Notes: a model not told the origin generated them from the letters alone. A stretch of 64,000 bases of DNA from Pseudomonadota bacterium (GCA_947455195.1 CANGMI010000002.1:445549-509548); one strand, 5' to 3'. Positions 1 to 16,512 are shown, counted from the stretch's first letter. Translations and numbers: made by a program.

Positions 1-1
1 G

Positions 2-529
2 GGCTCGATCAAGATCGATGGCGTCGAGGTGGTCGATGCACAGCCTCACCATATCGCTCGGCTCGGTGTCGGCTACTGTCCCGAAGAGCGAGGCATTTTC
101 GCCAGCCTGTCATGCGAGGAAAATCTGCTGCTGCCGCCGCTGGTAAAGCCTGGCGGCATGTCGCTCGATGACATCTACGCGATGTTTCCCAACCTGGCCG
201 AGCGGCGCGCCAGTCAGGGCACGCGTCTCTCCGGCGGCGAGCAGCAGATGCTGGCGGTGGCGCGTATCCTGCGAACCGGCGCCCGGTTGCTGCTCCTTGA
301 CGAGATCTCCGAGGGCCTGGCGCCGGTCATCGTGCAGGCTCTCGACCGGATGATCCGGCGCCTGAAGACGCTGGGTTACACGATCGTGATGGTGGAGCAG
401 AACTTTCGTTTTGCAGCGCCGTTGGCTGACCGGCTCTACGTGATGGAGCACGGGTGTGTGGTCGAGCAGTTTGCTGCGGCCGAACTTGACTCGAACATGG
501 ATCGCCTGCGCGACTATCTCGGGGTCTAG
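2..529 (+). CDS. livF: Branched-chain amino acid type ABC transporter ATP-binding protein LivF (5' truncated by window edge)
   Basis: This is the C-terminal part of a LivF-type ATPase; the frame is open to the left edge, so the Walker A half lies outside. It would energise a HAAT-family importer for branched-chain amino acids or similar acids at the inner membrane. Visible are the LivF-like PEERGIF stretch, the ABC signature LSGGEQQ (about residues 76-82 of the visible part), Walker B LLLLDE, the D-loop region SEGLAP, and VEQN where other ABC ATPases carry the H-loop, which is normal for LivF. The binding protein and two permeases follow on the same strand; the partner LivG should lie upstream. 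The substrate cannot be read from this subunit. Confidence 0.93.
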   Translation, partial: GSIKIDGVEVVDAQPHHIARLGVGYCPEERGIFASLSCEENLLLPPLVKPGGMSLDDIYAMFPNLAERRASQGTRLSGGEQQMLAVARILRTGARLLLLDEISEGLAPVIVQALDRMIRRLKTLGYTIVMVEQNFRFAAPLADRLYVMEHGCVVEQFAAAELDSNMDRLRDYLGV

Positions 530-556
530 ATGAACAACCAGGAGAGGAAGACAACG

Positions 557-1792
557 ATGAATACGACACTTCGCAATGCAGTCAGTACGGCTCTTGTCGC
601 GATGGGGATCGCCGGTGCCGGCCTCGCCCATGCCCAGGCGCAGCCCCGGTTGAGCGGCAATGCGATCCGCATCGGTGTGCTCACCGACATGTCGGGTCTG
701 TATTCGGACATCAGTGGTCAGGGCTCGGTCACGGCAGCCCAGATGGCAGTGGATGATTTCATCGCAGCCAACAAGCCAGCCTACAAGATCGACGTGATTT
801 CGGCCGATCACCAGAACAAGCCCGATGTCGGCTCGGGCAAGGCACGTGAGTGGTACGACACCCAGGGGGTCGACCTCATCGCCGACATCGTCAATTCGGG
901 TGTGGGTCTTGCGGCCGCCAAGGTGGCCGCCGAGAAGAAGAAGCTGATGATCAACACCGGGGCCGGCTCGACGCGCCTCACCAACGAGGATTGCAACCCC
1001 TACTCGATCCACTGGGCCTATGACACCTACGCCCTCGCCGCGGTGGCGGGGCGCGCCATCGTCCAGGGCGGTGGCAAGTCGTGGTACTTCCTCACGGCCG
1101 ACTATGCCTTTGGCCAGTCGCTCGAGCAAGACACCACCGGCATCATCAAGGCCAACGGCGGCACCTCGTTCGGGTCGGTGCGCCACCCGCTCAATGCCTC
1201 GGACTTCTCGTCCTTCCTGCTCCAGGCACAGGCCTCCAAGGCACAGGTGATCGGTCTCGCCAACGCAGGTGGCGACACCATCAACGCGATCAAGGCGGCC
1301 AACGAATTCGGGCTTACCAAGACCCAGAGTCTGGCCGGTCTCCTCGTCTTCATCAGCGATGTGCATTCGCTCGGTCTGAACGTCGCGCAGGGGATGCAGC
1401 TCACCGATGGCTGGTACTGGGACCTGAACGAGGACACCCGCAAGTTCGGCCGTCGATACTTCGAGAAGATGAAGAAGATGCCGGGCATGGTGCAGGCGGG
1501 TACCTATTCGGCCACGCTTGCCTATCTCAATGCGGTGAAGGCAGCGGGCAGCGATGAGGCCGATGCGGTCGTGGCGGCGATGAAGAAGACCCGCTACAAC
1601 GACTTCTACCTGCGCAACGGTCACCTGCGCGATGACAACCGCATGGTGCACGACATGTACCTCATGCAGGTAAAGAAGCCTGCCGAGTCGAAGTACCCTT
1701 GGGACTACTATCACGTGAAGGCCACGGTGCCGGGCGACGAGGCGTATCAGCCGATGTCGGCCTCGCGCTGCCCGATGGTGAAGAAGAGCTGA
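557..1792 (+). CDS. ABC transporter substrate-binding protein, LivK/Peripla_BP_6 family
   Basis: Periplasmic ligand-binding protein of the adjacent Liv-type importer, 411 residues. It starts with a Sec signal peptide (basic MNTTLRN, hydrophobic core, cleavage near AHA-QA). The mature part opens with IRIGVLTDMSGLYSD, the usual first strand of type I periplasmic binding proteins. An upstream ATG at 530 overlaps the livF stop, but the ATG at 557 has AGGAGAGGAAG just before it and places the signal peptide correctly, so I use 557. The family includes proteins that bind leucine, aromatic acids and amides. The neighbouring CoA-transferase and ETF genes suggest an acid degraded through CoA esters, which is an inference. 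Confidence 0.9.
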   Translation: MNTTLRNAVSTALVAMGIAGAGLAHAQAQPRLSGNAIRIGVLTDMSGLYSDISGQGSVTAAQMAVDDFIAANKPAYKIDVISADHQNKPDVGSGKAREWYDTQGVDLIADIVNSGVGLAAAKVAAEKKKLMINTGAGSTRLTNEDCNPYSIHWAYDTYALAAVAGRAIVQGGGKSWYFLTADYAFGQSLEQDTTGIIKANGGTSFGSVRHPLNASDFSSFLLQAQASKAQVIGLANAGGDTINAIKAANEFGLTKTQSLAGLLVFISDVHSLGLNVAQGMQLTDGWYWDLNEDTRKFGRRYFEKMKKMPGMVQAGTYSATLAYLNAVKAAGSDEADAVVAAMKKTRYNDFYLRNGHLRDDNRMVHDMYLMQVKKPAESKYPWDYYHVKATVPGDEAYQPMSASRCPMVKKS

Positions 1793-1796
1793 GCAC

Positions 1797-1890
1797 GGGT
1801 CTGGCATGGCGCATGAACGGCACGCAGTGGAGCAGTCGATGAGCGGCGCGGGCCCCTGTCGGGTCTGGCGCTGCCCGGGCAGGGTCTGAC
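1797..1890 (+). repeat. Three copies of a 9-bp motif GGGTCTGRC in the livK-livH spacer
   Basis: The 100-bp gap between the binding-protein and livH genes holds GGGTCTGGC at 1797-1805 and 1861-1869 and GGGTCTGAC at 1882-1890. A 12-bp palindrome CTGCCCGGGCAG (1871-1882) sits between the last two. There is no T-run, so it is not a classical terminator. It may be an mRNA structure that sets relative expression of binding protein and permease; this is a guess. Confidence 0.3.
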
Positions 1891-1892
1891 CG

Positions 1893-2777
1893 ATGGAGAT
1901 CCTCGGCATTCCCCTGCAGGCACTGCTCGGCCAACTGCTGCTTGGCCTGGTGAACGGCTCGTTCTACGCCATGCTTTCCCTCGGGCTCGCAGTGATCTTC
2001 GGGCTCCTGAACATCATCAACTTCTCGCATGGCGCGATGTACATGATGGGAGCCTACGTCGCCTGGATGATGATGGAGTATCTGGGGCTCGGCTACTGGT
2101 GGAGCCTGGCCATCGCGCCGATCGTCATTGGTGCCTTCGGCATCGTGATCGAGCGCCTGCTGATCCGTCATGTCTACAAGCTGGACCACCTGTACGGGCT
2201 GCTCCTCACCTTCGGGCTCGCGCTCGTGATCGAAGGGGTCTACCGGGACCGCTTCGGTGCCTCCGGTCAGCCCTATGGTGTCCCCGATGCGCTGCGCGGG
2301 GCGACCAATCTGGGCTTCATGATCCTGCCCAATTACCGCGCCTGGGTCGTGGTGGCCTCGCTCCTCGTTTGCTTTCTCACCTGGTTCGTCATCGAGCGCA
2401 CCCGCATCGGCTCGTATCTGCGTGCCGGCACCGAGAACCCGCGTCTTGTCCAGGCGTTTGGTGTCAATGTGCCTCGCATGGTGATGCTGACCTATGGCTT
2501 CGGCGTGGCGCTGGCGGCGGTGGCCGGTGTGCTCGCGGCGCCCATCATCCAGGTGAGCCCGCTCATGGGCTCCAACGTCATCATCGTGGTATTCGCGGTG
2601 GTGGTCATCGGAGGCATGGGCTCGATTCTGGGCTCGATCCTCACCGGGCTTGCGCTCGGGCTGGTCGAGGGCCTCACGCGCGTGTTCTATCCGGAGGCAT
2701 CGGCCACGGTGGTGTTCGTCGTGATGGCGCTCGTGCTCATGCTGCGCCCGGCTGGCCTCTTCGGAAGGGAATCCTGA
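1893..2777 (+). CDS. livH: Branched-chain amino acid type ABC transporter permease LivH
   Basis: Inner-membrane permease of 294 residues with about eight hydrophobic segments, matching the LivH family in length and pattern. Typical signatures are the N-terminal LVNGSFYAMLSLGLAVIFGLLNIINFSHGA stretch and the later GIGSxxG-like region GGMGSILGSILTGLALGLVEG near the C-terminus. It pairs with LivM to form the translocation channel driven by LivF/LivG. The start ATG at 1893 lies 100 bp after the binding-protein gene, and the stop is one base from the livM start, so the two permeases are almost certainly cotranslated. The exact substrate is unknown. Confidence 0.93.
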   Translation: MEILGIPLQALLGQLLLGLVNGSFYAMLSLGLAVIFGLLNIINFSHGAMYMMGAYVAWMMMEYLGLGYWWSLAIAPIVIGAFGIVIERLLIRHVYKLDHLYGLLLTFGLALVIEGVYRDRFGASGQPYGVPDALRGATNLGFMILPNYRAWVVVASLLVCFLTWFVIERTRIGSYLRAGTENPRLVQAFGVNVPRMVMLTYGFGVALAAVAGVLAAPIIQVSPLMGSNVIIVVFAVVVIGGMGSILGSILTGLALGLVEGLTRVFYPEASATVVFVVMALVLMLRPAGLFGRES

Positions 2778-2778
2778 C

Positions 2779-3741
2779 ATGGGCGCCATCGTTCATCGGC
2801 CCGGGCGCGATTTCGGCTTCGGCCTCCTCGCGCTCGCCGTGCTGGGCCTTGTGGCACCCTGGATCGGTCTCTACCCGGTCTTCGTGATGAAGGCCTTGTG
2901 CTTTGCGATGTTTGCCTGTGCCTTCAACCTGCTTCTGGGGTTCACCGGCCTGCTCTCCTTCGGTCATGCTGCGTTCTTTGCCACGGCGGGCTATGCAGCC
3001 GGACATGCCATCAAGGTGTGGGGCTGGCCTATGGAGGCCGGGCTGGGGTTTGCCGTGCTGTGCTCGGGCCTGCTCGGGCTGGCGATCGGGGCACTCGCGA
3101 TCAGGCGCCAGGGCATTTACTTCGCGATGGTCACGCTTGCGCTTGCGCAGATGGTGTTCTTCGTCTTCCTGCAGGCCAAGTTCACGGGCGGTGAAGACGG
3201 GTTGCAGGGCATCCCGCGCGGGCGGTTGCTCGGTGCGCTCGATCTGGCTGACGATCTGAATCTGTACTACGCCGTGCTGGCGATCTTCCTGGCCTGTCTG
3301 GCACTGTGCTACCGCATCGTGCACTCGCCCTACGGGCAGGTGCTCAAGGCGATTCGCGAGAACGAGCCGCGGGCACTGTCGCTCGGTTACCGGGTCGACC
3401 GCTACAAGCTCCTGGCCTTCGTGCTGTCGGCATCGCTCGCCGGACTGGCCGGGGGCTGCAAGGCGCTCGTCGTGGGGTTCGAGACGCTCACCGATGCCGC
3501 CTGGCAGATGTCCGGCGAGGTCGTGCTGATGACCCTGGTGGGTGGCGTTGGCACACTCTTCGGGCCGGTAATAGGCGCCTTCGCCATCGTGGGATTGCAG
3601 GATCAACTCGCCGATCGCGTCGGGTCCTGGGTGCAGGTGATTCTCGGCCTCACCTTCATCGTTTGCGTGCTCGGATTCCGGCGTGGCATCGCCGGTGAGG
3701 TGGCCGCGTGGCGCGAACGTCGGCGTGCCACCTCGCGCTGA
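2779..3741 (+). CDS. livM: Branched-chain amino acid type ABC transporter permease LivM
   Basis: Second membrane subunit of the Liv-type importer, 320 residues. The conserved LivM core is visible: FNLLLGFTGLLSFGHAAFF (about residues 53-71), followed by the cytoplasmic loop SPYGQVLKAIRENEPRA that contacts the ATPases, and GGVGTLFGPVIGA near residue 255. The protein is close to the family length, so it appears intact. It begins one base after livH, ending the visible liv operon; the next gene is on the other strand and converges on it with no gap. Confidence 0.93.
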   Translation: MGAIVHRPGRDFGFGLLALAVLGLVAPWIGLYPVFVMKALCFAMFACAFNLLLGFTGLLSFGHAAFFATAGYAAGHAIKVWGWPMEAGLGFAVLCSGLLGLAIGALAIRRQGIYFAMVTLALAQMVFFVFLQAKFTGGEDGLQGIPRGRLLGALDLADDLNLYYAVLAIFLACLALCYRIVHSPYGQVLKAIRENEPRALSLGYRVDRYKLLAFVLSASLAGLAGGCKALVVGFETLTDAAWQMSGEVVLMTLVGGVGTLFGPVIGAFAIVGLQDQLADRVGSWVQVILGLTFIVCVLGFRRGIAGEVAAWRERRRATSR

Positions 3742-4968
3742 TCAGGCCACGGTACCCGCTGCCCTGAGTGCGTCGATGCGCCCGGCGTCATAGCCCAGCA
3801 CGCGTCCGAGCACCTCGTCGGTGTGTTGCCCCAGCAGGGGCGGTGCCGAGTGGTATTCGATGGGCGTTTCCGAGAAGCGCATCGGGTTGGCCACCGACGG
3901 TACGGTACCGCCCAGCGGGTGGGGAATCTCTACCCGCATGTGGCGATGCTGTACGTGCGGGTCCTCGAACACCTGCTGCATGTTGTTGATCGGCCCGCAC
4001 GGGACACTCGCTGCTTCGAGTTCGCTGATCCACTGCGCCATCGGGCGGGTGCGTATGATTTCGCGAATCACCGGCACGAGTTCGGTGCGATGGGCCAGGC
4101 GCTTCGGGTTGGTGAGGTAGCGCTCGTCGGTCGCCAGTTCGGGATGGCCGGCCACCCGGCAGAAACTGCGGAACTGGCTGTCGTTGCCCACCGCGAGGAT
4201 GATGAAACCGTCGCTCGTGGCAAACACCTCGTAGGGGCAGATGTTGATGTGCGCATTGCCCCAGCGCTTCGGGATGTTGCCTGACATCCAGTAGTTGAGG
4301 ATCTGGTTCGAATTGAAGGCGACGATGGCATCGAAGAGCGCCATGTCGATGTACTGGCCCCTGCCGTGAATCTGCCGGTGATTCAGTGCCGCCGTGATGG
4401 CAAGGCAGGCATACATGCCGGTCATCACGTCGGTGACCGCGATACCCACCTTCTGCGGTCCGCCACCGGGCAGGTCATCGCGCTCGCCGGTGATGCTCAT
4501 CAGGCCGCCCATGCCCTGGAAGATGAAGTCGTAGCCGGGCCGGTTGGCGTAGGGTCCATCCTGGCCGAATCCGGTGACCGAGCAGTAGATGAGTTTCGGA
4601 TTCAGGATCCGCAGGTCATCCCAGGCAAGGCCATAACGGGCCAGATCGCCTACCTTGTAGTTCTCGATCAGAACGTCACAGTGCACGACCAGTTCGCGCA
4701 CAAGCGCCTGACCTGCTGCGCAGGCGATGTCGATCGCGATCGATTTCTTGCCGCGATTCACCGAGAGAAAATAGGCCGATTCGCGCGTCTCTTCACCCTC
4801 CGGGGTCTTCATCCAGGGCGGACCCCAGGTTCGGGTGTCATCGCCCGTTCCGGGGCGCTCGACCTTGATGACCTCGGCCCCGAGGTCGGCCAGGTTCTGT
4901 GCGGCCCAGGGGCCTGCAAGCACGCGGGTCAGATCGAGGACTCGGATATGCGACAGGGGCTGTGTCAT
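3742..4968 (-). CDS. CaiB/BaiF family (class III) CoA-transferase
   Basis: Cytosolic class III CoA-transferase of 408 residues, moving CoA between an acyl-CoA donor and an organic acid. The N-terminus IRVLDLTRVLAGPWAAQNLADLGAEVIKVE is the family hallmark. The predicted catalytic Asp is D180 in VTDVMTGMYA, and a GGGG-like glycine loop (PGGGPQK) precedes it. Length is normal for the family. The gene is convergent with livM (stop codons abut) and divergent from etfB across 84 bp. It probably activates the acid imported by the neighbouring transporter; donor and acceptor cannot be told from sequence. Confidence 0.9.
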   Translation of the reverse strand: MTQPLSHIRVLDLTRVLAGPWAAQNLADLGAEVIKVERPGTGDDTRTWGPPWMKTPEGEETRESAYFLSVNRGKKSIAIDIACAAGQALVRELVVHCDVLIENYKVGDLARYGLAWDDLRILNPKLIYCSVTGFGQDGPYANRPGYDFIFQGMGGLMSITGERDDLPGGGPQKVGIAVTDVMTGMYACLAITAALNHRQIHGRGQYIDMALFDAIVAFNSNQILNYWMSGNIPKRWGNAHINICPYEVFATSDGFIILAVGNDSQFRSFCRVAGHPELATDERYLTNPKRLAHRTELVPVIREIIRTRPMAQWISELEAASVPCGPINNMQQVFEDPHVQHRHMRVEIPHPLGGTVPSVANPMRFSETPIEYHSAPPLLGQHTDEVLGRVLGYDAGRIDALRAAGTVA

Positions 4969-5014
4969 CGGGGGGCTCCGGGAGGGGCAATCGGGTTGCA
5001 GAAGGGCGTTCGAC

Positions 5015-5020
5015 TATAAT
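5015..5020 (+). promoter_or_regulatory. Candidate -10 box for etfBA
   Basis: A perfect TATAAT lies 33 bp before the etfB start in the 84-bp divergent region. No good -35 hexamer sits at the right distance: TTGCAG at 4996-5001 is only 13 bp away. An activator-assisted sigma-70 promoter would fit. Confidence 0.45.
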
Positions 5021-5052
5021 TCAGGCACAGGCTGTCATGCGAGGAGTCCCAG

Positions 5053-5805
5053 ATGAAAGTGCTCGTGCCCGTGAAGCGGGTGGTCGACTACAACGTAAAG
5101 GTGCGGGTGCGCGCCGATGGTTCGGGCGTCGAGACCGCGAACGTGAAGATGTCGATGAATCCGTTCGACGAGATCGCGGTGGAGGAGGCCGTACGGCAGA
5201 AAGAGGGCGGCGCCGTCACCGAAATCGTCGCTGTCTCCTGCGGGCCGACTGCCTGCCAGGAGACGCTGCGCACGGCACTGGCGCTGGGTGCCGACCGAGC
5301 CATTCTCGTCGACAGTACGGTTGAATTGCAGCCCCTTGCCGTGGCGAAACTGCTGCGCGCCCTTGTCGAACGCGAGCAGCCGCAACTGGTCATCCTGGGC
5401 AAGCAGGCGATCGATGACGATTGCAACCAGACCGGGCAGATGCTCGCCGCCTTGCTGGGTTGGTCGCAGGCCACGTTTGCCTCGAAGCTCGTCATCGAGG
5501 GCACCCACGCGCGCGTGACGCGCGAGATCGATGGCGGGCTCGAGACCCTGTCGATCAAGCTGCCGGCCGTGATCACGACCGACCTGCGACTGAACGAACC
5601 GCGCTATGTCACGCTCCCCAACATCATGAAGGCCAAGAAAAAGCCGCTCGATGCGGTGACACCCGATGCGCTCGGGGTTGACGTGACACCGCGCCTGAAG
5701 ACCTTGCGCGTCGATGAACCGCCGAAGCGCAAGGCCGGTGCGCGTGTTGCCGATGTGGCCGCTCTGGCCGACAAGCTGAAGAACGAAGCGAAGGTGGTGC
5801 AATGA
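5053..5805 (+). CDS. etfB: Electron transfer flavoprotein subunit beta
   Basis: Beta subunit of the soluble electron-transfer flavoprotein, which accepts electrons from acyl-CoA dehydrogenases and passes them to ETF-ubiquinone oxidoreductase. Length (250 residues) is typical. The N-terminus [20 protein letters not shown], the motif [16 protein letters not shown] and the segment [20 protein letters not shown] are diagnostic for bacterial and mitochondrial EtfB. GAGGAG precedes the start by eight bases. The stop overlaps the etfA start by four bases (ATGA), so the subunits are translationally coupled. Acyl-CoA dehydrogenase and ETF-QO genes nearby complete the electron route. Confidence 0.97.
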   Translation: MKVLVPVKRVVDYNVKVRVRADGSGVETANVKMSMNPFDEIAVEEAVRQKEGGAVTEIVAVSCGPTACQETLRTALALGADRAILVDSTVELQPLAVAKLLRALVEREQPQLVILGKQAIDDDCNQTGQMLAALLGWSQATFASKLVIEGTHARVTREIDGGLETLSIKLPAVITTDLRLNEPRYVTLPNIMKAKKKPLDAVTPDALGVDVTPRLKTLRVDEPPKRKAGARVADVAALADKLKNEAKVVQ

Positions 5806-6731
5806 TTCTCGTCATCGCAGAGCATGACAATGGCGCGTTGAAGGGCGCCACGCTGAACACGATTGCTGCGGCCCTGAAGATCGAGGCCGGCGTCACGGTG
5901 CTGGTAGCTGGCGCCGCGTGCGAAGCGGCCGCGAAGGCGGCCGCTGCCGTCGGGGGCGTGGTGCGGGTGCTGCTCGCCGATGCACCCCAGTACGCAGACG
6001 GAACGGCCGAAAATCTCGCTGCCCTGGTGGTGTCGCTCGCGACGGAGGCGAGCCACGTGCTCTTTCCCTCGACGGCATTCGGCAAGAATCTTGCGCCGCG
6101 CGTGGCCGCCTTGCTCGACGTGCAGCAGATCTCCGACATCATCAGCGTGCAGTCGGCTGACACCTTCGTGCGTCCGATCTACGCGGGTAATGCGCTTGCA
6201 ACGGTCCAGTCCGCCGATGCTGTCAAGGTCATCACGGTGCGTTCGACCGGGTTTGACGCGGCAGCAGCCAGCGGGGGCAGTGCGGCCATCGACCTGGTGC
6301 TGGCCGTCTCCGACCTCGCGCTCTCCAGTCTGCAATCACGCGAGTTGACCCAGTCGGCACGTCCGGAACTGACGGCAGCACGGGTCATCGTGTCGGGTGG
6401 CCGGGGTATCGGTTCAGCCGACAATTTTTCCCTGCTCGAGCCCCTGGCCGACCGACTCAACGCGGCGGTTGGCGCCTCGCGGGCGGCCGTTGATGCAGGC
6501 TATGCACCGAATGACTGGCAGGTCGGGCAGACCGGGAAGATCGTGGCCCCCGACCTGTATGTAGCGGTGGGCATATCGGGTGCGATCCAGCATCTGGCCG
6601 GGATGAAGGACAGTCGGGTCATCGTCGCCATCAACAAGGACGAAGAGGCGCCGATCTTCCAGGTGGCCGATTACGGTCTGGTCGGTGATCTCTTCACGGA
6701 AGTGCCCGAGTTGGTGAAGGCTCTGGGCTGA
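5802..6731 (+). CDS. etfA: Electron transfer flavoprotein subunit alpha
   Basis: Alpha subunit of ETF, 309 residues, carrying the FAD-binding C-terminal domain. The signature near the end, [17 protein letters not shown] followed by [18 protein letters not shown], is the classical FAD site of the family. The N-terminal half has the expected Rossmann-like domain. It overlaps etfB by four bases. The next gene, an acyl-CoA dehydrogenase, starts 103 bp later on the same strand and could be cotranscribed. Confidence 0.97.
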   Translation: MILVIAEHDNGALKGATLNTIAAALKIEAGVTVLVAGAACEAAAKAAAAVGGVVRVLLADAPQYADGTAENLAALVVSLATEASHVLFPSTAFGKNLAPRVAALLDVQQISDIISVQSADTFVRPIYAGNALATVQSADAVKVITVRSTGFDAAAASGGSAAIDLVLAVSDLALSSLQSRELTQSARPELTAARVIVSGGRGIGSADNFSLLEPLADRLNAAVGASRAAVDAGYAPNDWQVGQTGKIVAPDLYVAVGISGAIQHLAGMKDSRVIVAINKDEEAPIFQVADYGLVGDLFTEVPELVKALG

Positions 6732-6834
6732 GCGGAGTCAGGCGGGCGCCGGGATGGCGACGGCCTGAAGCCTCAACGATTTCCTGACCGAGGTGGTCGG
6801 GTGCGTTGGCACGATGTCCTGACGGGAGCGAGAC

Positions 6835-8658
6835 ATGAGCGAATACACGGCACCGGTGCGCGACATGCTGTTCGTGCTGACCGAGGTGGCGGGGCTTGCC
6901 GAGGTGGCGGCCTTGCCCGGGCGCGAGGATGCATCGGCAGAGCTTGTGGCCGAAGTTCTCGAGCAGAATGCGCGGTTCGCCACCGAGGTGCTCTCGCCCC
7001 TCAACCGGCCCGGCGATGTCGAAGGGGCCAGGCTCGAGGCCGATGGCGTGCGCACCCCGGCCGGGTTTCGTGACGCTTACCGGCAGTTTGTCGAAGGCGG
7101 TTGGAACTCGCTGTCGTTCTCCCCGGAGATCGGCGGTCAGGGGCTGCCGCGGGTCGTGGCGGCACCGGTGATGGAAATGTGGAAGTCGGCCAATCTCGCC
7201 TTCTCCCTCTGTCCCCTGCTCACGACCGGTGCCATCGAAGCCCTGCTCCTGCGGGGCAGCGATGCGCAGCGAGCGGTCTGGTTGCCGAAGATGGTGTCCG
7301 GCGAGTGGACGGGCACCATGAATCTCACCGAACCCCAGGCGGGGTCCGATCTGAGCCTGCTCAAGGCCCGTGCGGTGCGCGATGGCGAGCAGTTCCGGAT
7401 CTTCGGGCAGAAGATATTCATTACCTACGGTGATCACGACTTCACCGACAACATCGTGCACCTGGTACTCGCGCGCGTCGACGGCGCACCGCCGGGCGTG
7501 CGCGGCATATCGCTCTTTCTCGTGCCGAAGTACCTGCTCCGTGCCGACGGTACGCCTGGTGAGCGGAACGATCTGCGCTGCATCTCGCTCGAGCACAAAC
7601 TGGGCATTCATGCGAGCCCCACCGCCGTGATGCAGTACGGCGAGAACGAGGGTGCCATCGGGTGGCTGGTCGGCGAGGAGAATCGTGGTCTCGAGACGAT
7701 GTTCATCATGATGAACGCGGCGCGGTTTGCGGTGGGCCTCGAGGGTCTGGCAGTGGCCGAGCGGGCCTATCAGCGTGCCCGTGAGCACGCCCGGGAGCGC
7801 ATCCAGTCGCGCGATGTCCTGGGCAGTGCCGAGGCGGTGCCCATCATCCGGCATCCGGATGTTCGTCGCATGCTGATGGACATGAAGTCGAAGATCGAGG
7901 CGATGCGGGCGCTGGCCTATGTGGTGGCGGCCGCCCATGACCGAGCCCACGATCACCCCGATGAGCGCGAACGCGCGACCGCCCAGGCGTTGGTCGACCT
8001 GATGATTCCGGTGGTGAAGGGCTGGCTTACCGAGACCGGTACCGAGGTGAGTTCAATCGCCATTCAGGTGCATGGCGGCATGGGGTACATCGAGGAGACC
8101 GGTGCGGCGCAACACCTGCGTGATGCCCGTATCACCACGATTTACGAGGGAACAACCGGCATCCAGGCCAACGATCTGCTCGGACGCAAGATCCTGCGCG
8201 ATGGGGGATCGGCGATTCGCACGCTCATCGGCGAGATCCATGCCACGGCCGCGGCCCTGACGACGGTCAGCGTTGCAGCATCCCCTTCAGGTTCCAGCGA
8301 TGCAGTGGCCGATTGCGGGGCGATCGGGCGGCGTCTTTCGGGGGCGGCGAGCGCCTTGTCCGCCACCGTTGACTGGTTGATCGACACCGCGCAGACCGAT
8401 CTGCGTCTTGCCTACGCCGGGGCGGTACCGCTTCTGCGCCTCATGGGCATAGCCTGTGGCGGCTGGCAACTGGGCCGCTCGGCCCTCGCGGCCCTCCGAC
8501 TGCTGTCGGAGCCTGAGGGCGATGCGGCCTTCCTTCGCGCCAAGCTGACGACGGCCCGGTTCTTCGCCGAACATTCGCTCGTGCAGGCCGACGCCTTGCG
8601 TGATGAAATCTGTCAGGGTGCCCATTCGGTGCTTGCCGTGGCCGAATCGCAGTTCTGA
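6835..8658 (+). CDS. Acyl-CoA dehydrogenase with C-terminal extension (DmdC-like subfamily)
   Basis: FAD-dependent alpha,beta-dehydrogenation of an acyl-CoA, with electrons going to ETF. At 607 residues it belongs to the long subgroup that has an extra C-terminal domain, which includes 3-methylmercaptopropionyl-CoA dehydrogenase (DmdC). Visible are the flavin region MNLTEPQAGSDLS, the middle beta-domain, QVHGGMGYIEETGAAQ, and the catalytic base E438 in IYEGTTGIQA. The last ~140 residues form the extra helical domain. The start codon follows GGGAGCGAGAC. It lies just downstream of etfBA. The true substrate could be a medium-chain, aromatic or sulphur-containing acyl-CoA; DmdC function is not implied. 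Confidence 0.88.
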   Translation: MSEYTAPVRDMLFVLTEVAGLAEVAALPGREDASAELVAEVLEQNARFATEVLSPLNRPGDVEGARLEADGVRTPAGFRDAYRQFVEGGWNSLSFSPEIGGQGLPRVVAAPVMEMWKSANLAFSLCPLLTTGAIEALLLRGSDAQRAVWLPKMVSGEWTGTMNLTEPQAGSDLSLLKARAVRDGEQFRIFGQKIFITYGDHDFTDNIVHLVLARVDGAPPGVRGISLFLVPKYLLRADGTPGERNDLRCISLEHKLGIHASPTAVMQYGENEGAIGWLVGEENRGLETMFIMMNAARFAVGLEGLAVAERAYQRAREHARERIQSRDVLGSAEAVPIIRHPDVRRMLMDMKSKIEAMRALAYVVAAAHDRAHDHPDERERATAQALVDLMIPVVKGWLTETGTEVSSIAIQVHGGMGYIEETGAAQHLRDARITTIYEGTTGIQANDLLGRKILRDGGSAIRTLIGEIHATAAALTTVSVAASPSGSSDAVADCGAIGRRLSGAASALSATVDWLIDTAQTDLRLAYAGAVPLLRLMGIACGGWQLGRSALAALRLLSEPEGDAAFLRAKLTTARFFAEHSLVQADALRDEICQGAHSVLAVAESQF

Positions 8659-8726
8659 GTCGTCGCGGCAGTTGTGCCGCACGGCAGGGAGGGCCGCAGG
8701 GCTTTCGCGCGGCTCGGTCGCTGCGT

Positions 8727-9377
8727 TCAGTGGGCCGGTACGGTCAGGTAGGACGCCAGCGCACGATCGAATGATCGACGTGCGCGCTCCATTGCACGTC
8801 GATCATCGAGCAGGCGGCGCTCATGCCAGGCGGCGAGCACCAGTCCCAGTACATCGAAGGTGAGTTGCCAGGGGTCGGAGTTAGGGGCGAGTTCACCGGC
8901 CTCGATCGCCGTACGGACAACCTTGGCAAGCGCGCCCCTCAACTCACGATGCCCTTGCGCGAGGGCGTCGTGCAGTTCGCCTGGACGATCGTCGTACTCG
9001 CTGGCTGCACTGAGGAGGAGACAGCCGCCGGGCATCTCGCCGCATTCATCGATCCACGCCAGCCAGAAATCGAAGAAGGCACGCAGGCGCGCGAGTCCGG
9101 CCGGGTGCTCCTGTGCCGGGGCGAGAACCCGCTCGCGAAAGAGGGTCTGCGCCCGATGCAGAACGGCACGCTGCAATTCGTCCTTCGACCCGAAGTGGGC
9201 GAAGAGCCCGCTCTTCGAGAGCCCCGATCGCTGTGCGACATCGCCGAAGGAGAGCGCCTCGAGACCAATCTGGCTTGCCAGCGCGAGGGCGTCGGCGAGG
9301 ATGGCCTCGCGGGTCTTCTCGCCCTTGCGCACGGCTGTGGGCAGCGCTTCCTTGCGCAGCGAAAACGGCTCGTCCAT
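8727..9377 (-). CDS. TetR/AcrR family transcriptional regulator
   Basis: DNA-binding repressor of 216 residues. The N-terminal TetR helix-turn-helix is clear: REAILADALALASQIGLEALSFGDVAQRSGLSK spanning roughly residues 23-56, then GLFAHFGSKDELQ. The C-terminal half resembles the TetR_C domain of YxaF/LmrA-type regulators. Its start is six bases from the ETF-QO stop, so it is probably the last gene of the CoA-transferase/ETF-QO transcription unit, and converges on the acyl-CoA dehydrogenase. By position it may respond to an acyl-CoA and control this catabolic block; the ligand is not predictable. Confidence 0.9.
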   Translation of the reverse strand: MDEPFSLRKEALPTAVRKGEKTREAILADALALASQIGLEALSFGDVAQRSGLSKSGLFAHFGSKDELQRAVLHRAQTLFRERVLAPAQEHPAGLARLRAFFDFWLAWIDECGEMPGGCLLLSAASEYDDRPGELHDALAQGHRELRGALAKVVRTAIEAGELAPNSDPWQLTFDVLGLVLAAWHERRLLDDRRAMERARRSFDRALASYLTVPAH

Positions 9378-9382
9378 GGGGC

Positions 9383-10993
<1,611 letters not shown>

Positions 10994-11043
10994 CGATTCA
11001 CGTGTCAAGTCGGCTTCTCCGCGACGGACAGGGGGGAAACCGT

Positions 11044-16508
<5,465 letters not shown>

Positions 16509-16512
16509 CTCC

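Noticed and set aside
110-1909. A 599-codon minus-strand open frame opposite livF and the Liv binding protein.
   Set aside because: It lies across two clear genes, is rich in His and Arg as expected from antisense GC-rich codons, and shows no family motif.
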